Positions 60,130 to 64,000 of a stretch of DNA of 64,000 nucleotides are shown piece after piece. The notes below the pieces were generated by a model. That model was not told where the DNA came from. It did not search any database and worked only from the letters and a program-made list of their open reading frames with translations. The translations under genes were made by a program, and so were the position numbers. How positions within the stretch are numbered: the stretch's first letter is position 1; each line of letters starts with the position of its first letter. The stretch comes from Acanthaster planci (lineage: Eukaryota; Echinodermata; Asteroidea; Valvatida; Acanthasteridae): the NCBI RefSeq assembly GCF_001949145.1, contig NW_019091470.1:486810-550809 (forward strand), given 5' to 3'.

Positions 60130-63100
60130 TAGCCCAGGCCGATTTGGAAGCATTTCATACCCTTTGTCGGTCGCGTTTCGTAAAAGCTCTTCGTCGTCTT
60201 TGTTCACAGACTTTCTTTGATTTCCAAAAGATCGTGGGCACGCCGTTTGACTTCAGCAATCGTTTAAATTTAATTCCAAACAAATCGTACACGTTCGGAA
60301 GAAAACACTATGGCTAGAAATGCGCACTGCACAGTTTGAATCTCGCCGTCAGTCCCCACCATTTGGCTCTGGCCAGCCTGACTTTTGATTCGCTTCGATT
60401 GGAGAGTTATGCAGGCTTGGCCAATCTTTATAGGTGGTGCCGTAGGCTGCGGCAACAAATCTGGTCGGCATGATCTCTAAACGCACACAAAAATTAGAAT
60501 GAACTTTCAGAACTCGACTCAAGACAAGCATTGACGCGTTAGCAGCGCGTGACGGTGTATTCTCAAATGTACGCCACAGATATGCGACATATCTATGTTA
60601 ATGAGATACCTCTCAGGAGCGGGGCCTTTTAGCCGAGAATTTTCCCTCCCATTTATCAATCGAAACAACAATTGTTTACATTAGGAAATCGTTTAAAACA
60701 CATAATTTTATATTATAACTAATAAAACTGGTTTTCGTGGGCCCTTTAAGACTTCTCATTAAAAAAAATCTGGCCTTTGTCTGAGAAGAGGACATTAAGG
60801 AGGCGTGGCCCTTCTAACGGCCGATGGCCCATCCACATTTTGCTTCTTTGTTTGTTTAATTTTTTTGTCATGGAGATGCCATATATGCCATTTTGCCATA
60901 TCCGCCGAGTTAGCTAAAATTAATTTATAGATTTTCAAGATTACGAAACCGACGAAACGGAATACTTATCTTTGAAATTCCAAGTAAATCTGGGGGACCG
61001 AATTTCGAGATCACATTAATCGTGAATTGAAAAAAATAACAACTCGAAATCATGAAATCAGTCGGCAGACGAAGCACATATTTTAAAAGTCTGTACCATT
61101 TTAACCTAAACAATATATAGTTCAGCCTTGACAAACGAACCTACAAAGAAAGCAAACCTATAGGTTAGGCATTTGGTATAGAGTGCTTTAATAATAGATA
61201 CCCTTTTGGCATTGATGAAACGACCGTATGACAGATGAGTGCTTTACAACAATCTATTTTAAGTTCTGAGGCCAACTGTGTAAAGTTATATGAGCTATCT
61301 TGGCCTGTACATGAATGTGGGTAGGCAGAGTAGTTAACCAGAACTGGCCGTAAAACCCAGATGGTGGAGGTGCCCGCAGATGTGGCTATGGAAATTATGA
61401 CAAGATGAAAAACTTGTGTTCTACGAATTAACTTAACCCACGACGACGTTTTCGTTTTTTTAAAATTTATTTTTATATCATGTCATGACTGTTATGTTAT
61501 GTCATGACACTCAGGAAGCGTTAGAGGCTGGCCCACTCGCACAACCTCCACAGGCGCTTATGCGGCAAAAATGGGATCCATAATTGGGCTGTAGCGGTCC
61601 CATTGGGCCATTCTCTCGACGAGGTTGAGCATACGTCCAATAGCACAACCCTTCCCTTAACTGCATTCTCGTGACTCTCTGAAGCCTTACCAAACCACGC
61701 GTGAATTGCACGGCTTCCTCGCTCTGATCTCATGGGGGTGCATTCGATGAGCTAAGCTTCCATACTCGCAGGTTTAACCTCGTACCCACCGTCTGGCGTG
61801 TTTAACACAAGTGCACCCAGCCGTCCTCGGGCCAGGGTACGGTCGCCCAGTGTAAAGCTAATACGACGCAGCCATGCATTACCACGTCACAACGTCACAG
61901 TCTTGTTGGAAAGATGTTTGTGTCGTCCCAAGACGTGGAATGAAATCACTCACATCGAGACTTCGACTTAATGTACAGTCTCGTTTCTTCCGCCTCCAAC
62001 ACTTTCTCGTCGTACTATTATCCACAGGGCCTCCCACGCGCACTTTTACCACAGCAGAAAGAAATTGAACAAAGGGGCAATCACGAAGGTCAGGAAAGCA
62101 TACCTTGCTCCTTCTGTGGGTCTGTTTTCTGTGGTCGAGTGGAGCAGTTAAATATATCTGCCGAGTGAGGTGCGCTGTTGTGCGTTCATACACGTTCTTG
62201 AAACAGCTCTCGTACGCGTGCCGTGGCCCTTTAAAAAGATTTTTTTCCCTCATTGCAATTCTCACAATACACACACACGCCGGAACTCATCACTTGTAGC
62301 TCCTACTACCCTGTTTGCCCGCTAGTTTCTTCGCCACGCTCCGTCGGCATTTTCCCCGCTCGGGTAAACACACCCCTCGATGCTTGTTTTAATTTGGCGG
62401 GTAAAGTCACCCCCTCCCCTCTCTTTCAACTCCCATGAGAGGGCAACCGCAGCTCGATGATTCTTTCCGAGCCGTGCGGCTATCACTGCGCGAAGCAGCC
62501 GGTATTCCCGCAGCTTCTGAGCGATTACGAATTCGCATGACGGCAAACACGTCGGTGACCATTGATACGAGGGGGGGGTGGGGGTGGCGGTGTTGACACA
62601 ACTGTCGACTGGAAAACGTTAGCTCCCCCTGTAACAAGTATACGGGGAAATGTCGCAAATGCTCGGATGTACTCCTTTCCACTTCGACAGTGGAAACCTT
62701 GGAGATTTCTCCTTCCCTCCCCCTTTTCTTGACGAACAGCGGGAAAAGAGTTTGCTTGACTCTGCGTGACATCCTCTTTGCGCACTTGAGACATTTTGTC
62801 GATGCTCCACATGATCTGCTTGTGTCAACAGACGTCTCCTAGTGACAGGATGCAAACACCGTGCAGCCACTCGAATGACGGCAGCGTCTTGGAATTCACT
62901 TTTCCTACGCACGAAAAACGCGGCACAGTAGAGCAACGCACGCGCGGTCGCCCCACAATGCCCTTTCGCGGGAATCGGCTGATTTCTAAAGGGGCTAAGA
63001 AACGTAACTTCCTCGAAAGTGTCATTGGATGGCTTGAATTGGACAGGCTGCATGAGGTCATTTCTTGGAATTCTCATTGGATGCAGTTTACCTGAACGAA

Positions 63101-63209
63101 AACACTTTTCAAAGTTTAAACGTGCGCAATGACACATGCGCACAGAATGTGCGTACAAGACGGCCCGCAAAGCTTCGCCAAGCCCGTAAGGTACTTCACA
63201 CAAAGGGCA
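60130..63209. other. Non-coding stretch, nothing recognised
   Basis: No gene was recognised. A G-rich run (about 62570-62592, several GGG tracts) could form a G-quadruplex. The 194-codon minus-strand frame at 62619-63203 has no domain pattern and ends beside the TTAA element at 63210. Confidence 0.45.
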
Positions 63210-63268
63210 TTAACCCTAACCCTCCTCAATCCTTCACCTGTTGGAGGACTGAGGAGCGTTAGGGTTAA
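63210..63268. mobile_element. Palindromic TTAA element, copy 2 (CCCTAAC ends)
   Basis: This is a 59-base version of the element at 43391-43466. TTAA lies at 63210-63213 and 63265-63268, with inverted ends CCCTAACCCTCCTCA and TGAGGAGCGTTAGGG. The two copies share the inner TCCTTCACCTGTTGGAGGAC. Copy 1 has 17 extra bases in the centre. Confidence 0.75.
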
Positions 63269-64000
63269 CCCACAAATGTCACTCCTCGTTATCGCACCGT
63301 CCTCACATTATAAAGCTTTTGAATACAATTGGCGCCAAAAGATTAATATTGGTTTAATTGATCGGGTATATTGAGATAATTGCTCCTCTACATGCCGGCT
63401 GAGATCTGAGGGAGGTGTACCTGAGACGAACTGTTTAGCACGGTAAGTAGATTGGAGCACTGCACGAGTACTTCACAATTAATGTTTACATGTTTTCAGT
63501 TTTGACAATGACCTCCACTTTTTGAGGGGGGGGCAGGCGAGTACAGTGATACAAGCCATTGCGATTGTGATGAAGTTCGGTGATGGTACCAGTGACATTT
63601 GAATAACTGACGGCGCCGCAATCGGCTAAAATATGCTAGCCTTTTAACCGCGACTCATCTGACACTGTTGCACCACTAAGTTTCTGGAAGATAAATACTG
63701 TACCAAGAAGAAGTAGACTCTTGTCAGCCCTTTCAAGTGCCTGCCTTAAACAGACACGCGAGGTCTATACGGTATGCCGCGGGAAAACAAACAGAAAGAC
63801 GCAAGCTGTAATTTCGGGACCATTGAGGCGTATACTAATTATAATTTTTGGACTAGGGAAGATTACGAGCAGGGCTCTTTTGTGAGATTTTTGTGTGTGT
63901 TACATTTGGAGAGAAAGTAAAGGGTTTATTTGGGAATAAACTCTGACTATTTAATTGTTAATTGTACTGGCTAATAGTAGTCTTGCCTGGGAAAACATCC
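63269..64000. other. Non-coding stretch, nothing recognised
   Basis: AT-rich sequence with a G-run at about 63525. No gene or transposon end was seen. Confidence 0.5.

Overview
The window is animal nuclear DNA, not prokaryotic. Coding exons are few and far apart, bounded by GT/AG splice signals with pyrimidine tracts, and set in AT-rich non-coding sequence full of short inverted-repeat transposons, foldbacks, G-runs and dispersed repeats. The two recognisable genes are a secreted collagen/C1q protein and a rhodopsin-family receptor of the GnRH/corazonin/AKH type. Together with the gene spacing they suggest a marine invertebrate, most likely a deuterostome (hemichordate, echinoderm or cephalochordate). 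The species cannot be fixed from the sequence alone.

Left part (1-13 kb). A cluster of six AGCGCCCTC motifs lies near 1.75-1.93 kb. The C1q gene is on the plus strand. It has a probable TATA/initiator promoter at about 5.53-5.73 kb, a short non-coding first exon (5723-5807), a 1.48 kb intron, and one exon holding the whole 263-residue reading frame (7297-8088). It sits between two inverted copies of a dispersed repeat (about 2.36-4.10 kb and 8.86-9.72 kb). A hAT-like non-autonomous element with an almost perfect 8-bp target duplication is at 12165-12750.

Middle part (13-41 kb). After several foldback and dispersed repeats comes the receptor gene on the minus strand. Exon 1 is 40469-40987, exon 2 is 26437-26641 and exon 3 is 25213-25712. 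The exons join in phase 0 and phase 1 to give a 407-residue seven-helix receptor. Intron 1 is 13.8 kb and contains a LINE 3' end on the plus strand (about 37.4-37.8 kb).

Right part (41-64 kb). I recognise no gene. It holds several small transposons with clear ends: a 5-bp-flanked GGGGCGG-type element, two CCCTAAC palindromic TTAA elements, a 479-bp TTAA element with a perfect 32-bp palindrome inside, a pogo-like TA element, and a foldback of about 250 bp. Second copies of repeats from the left part also occur here.

The C1q gene and the receptor gene have no evident functional link. No new multi-gene system could be supported. The most interesting observations are the receptor's intron phases and atypical motif residues, the inverted repeat pair around the C1q gene, and the set of precisely delimited non-autonomous transposons.
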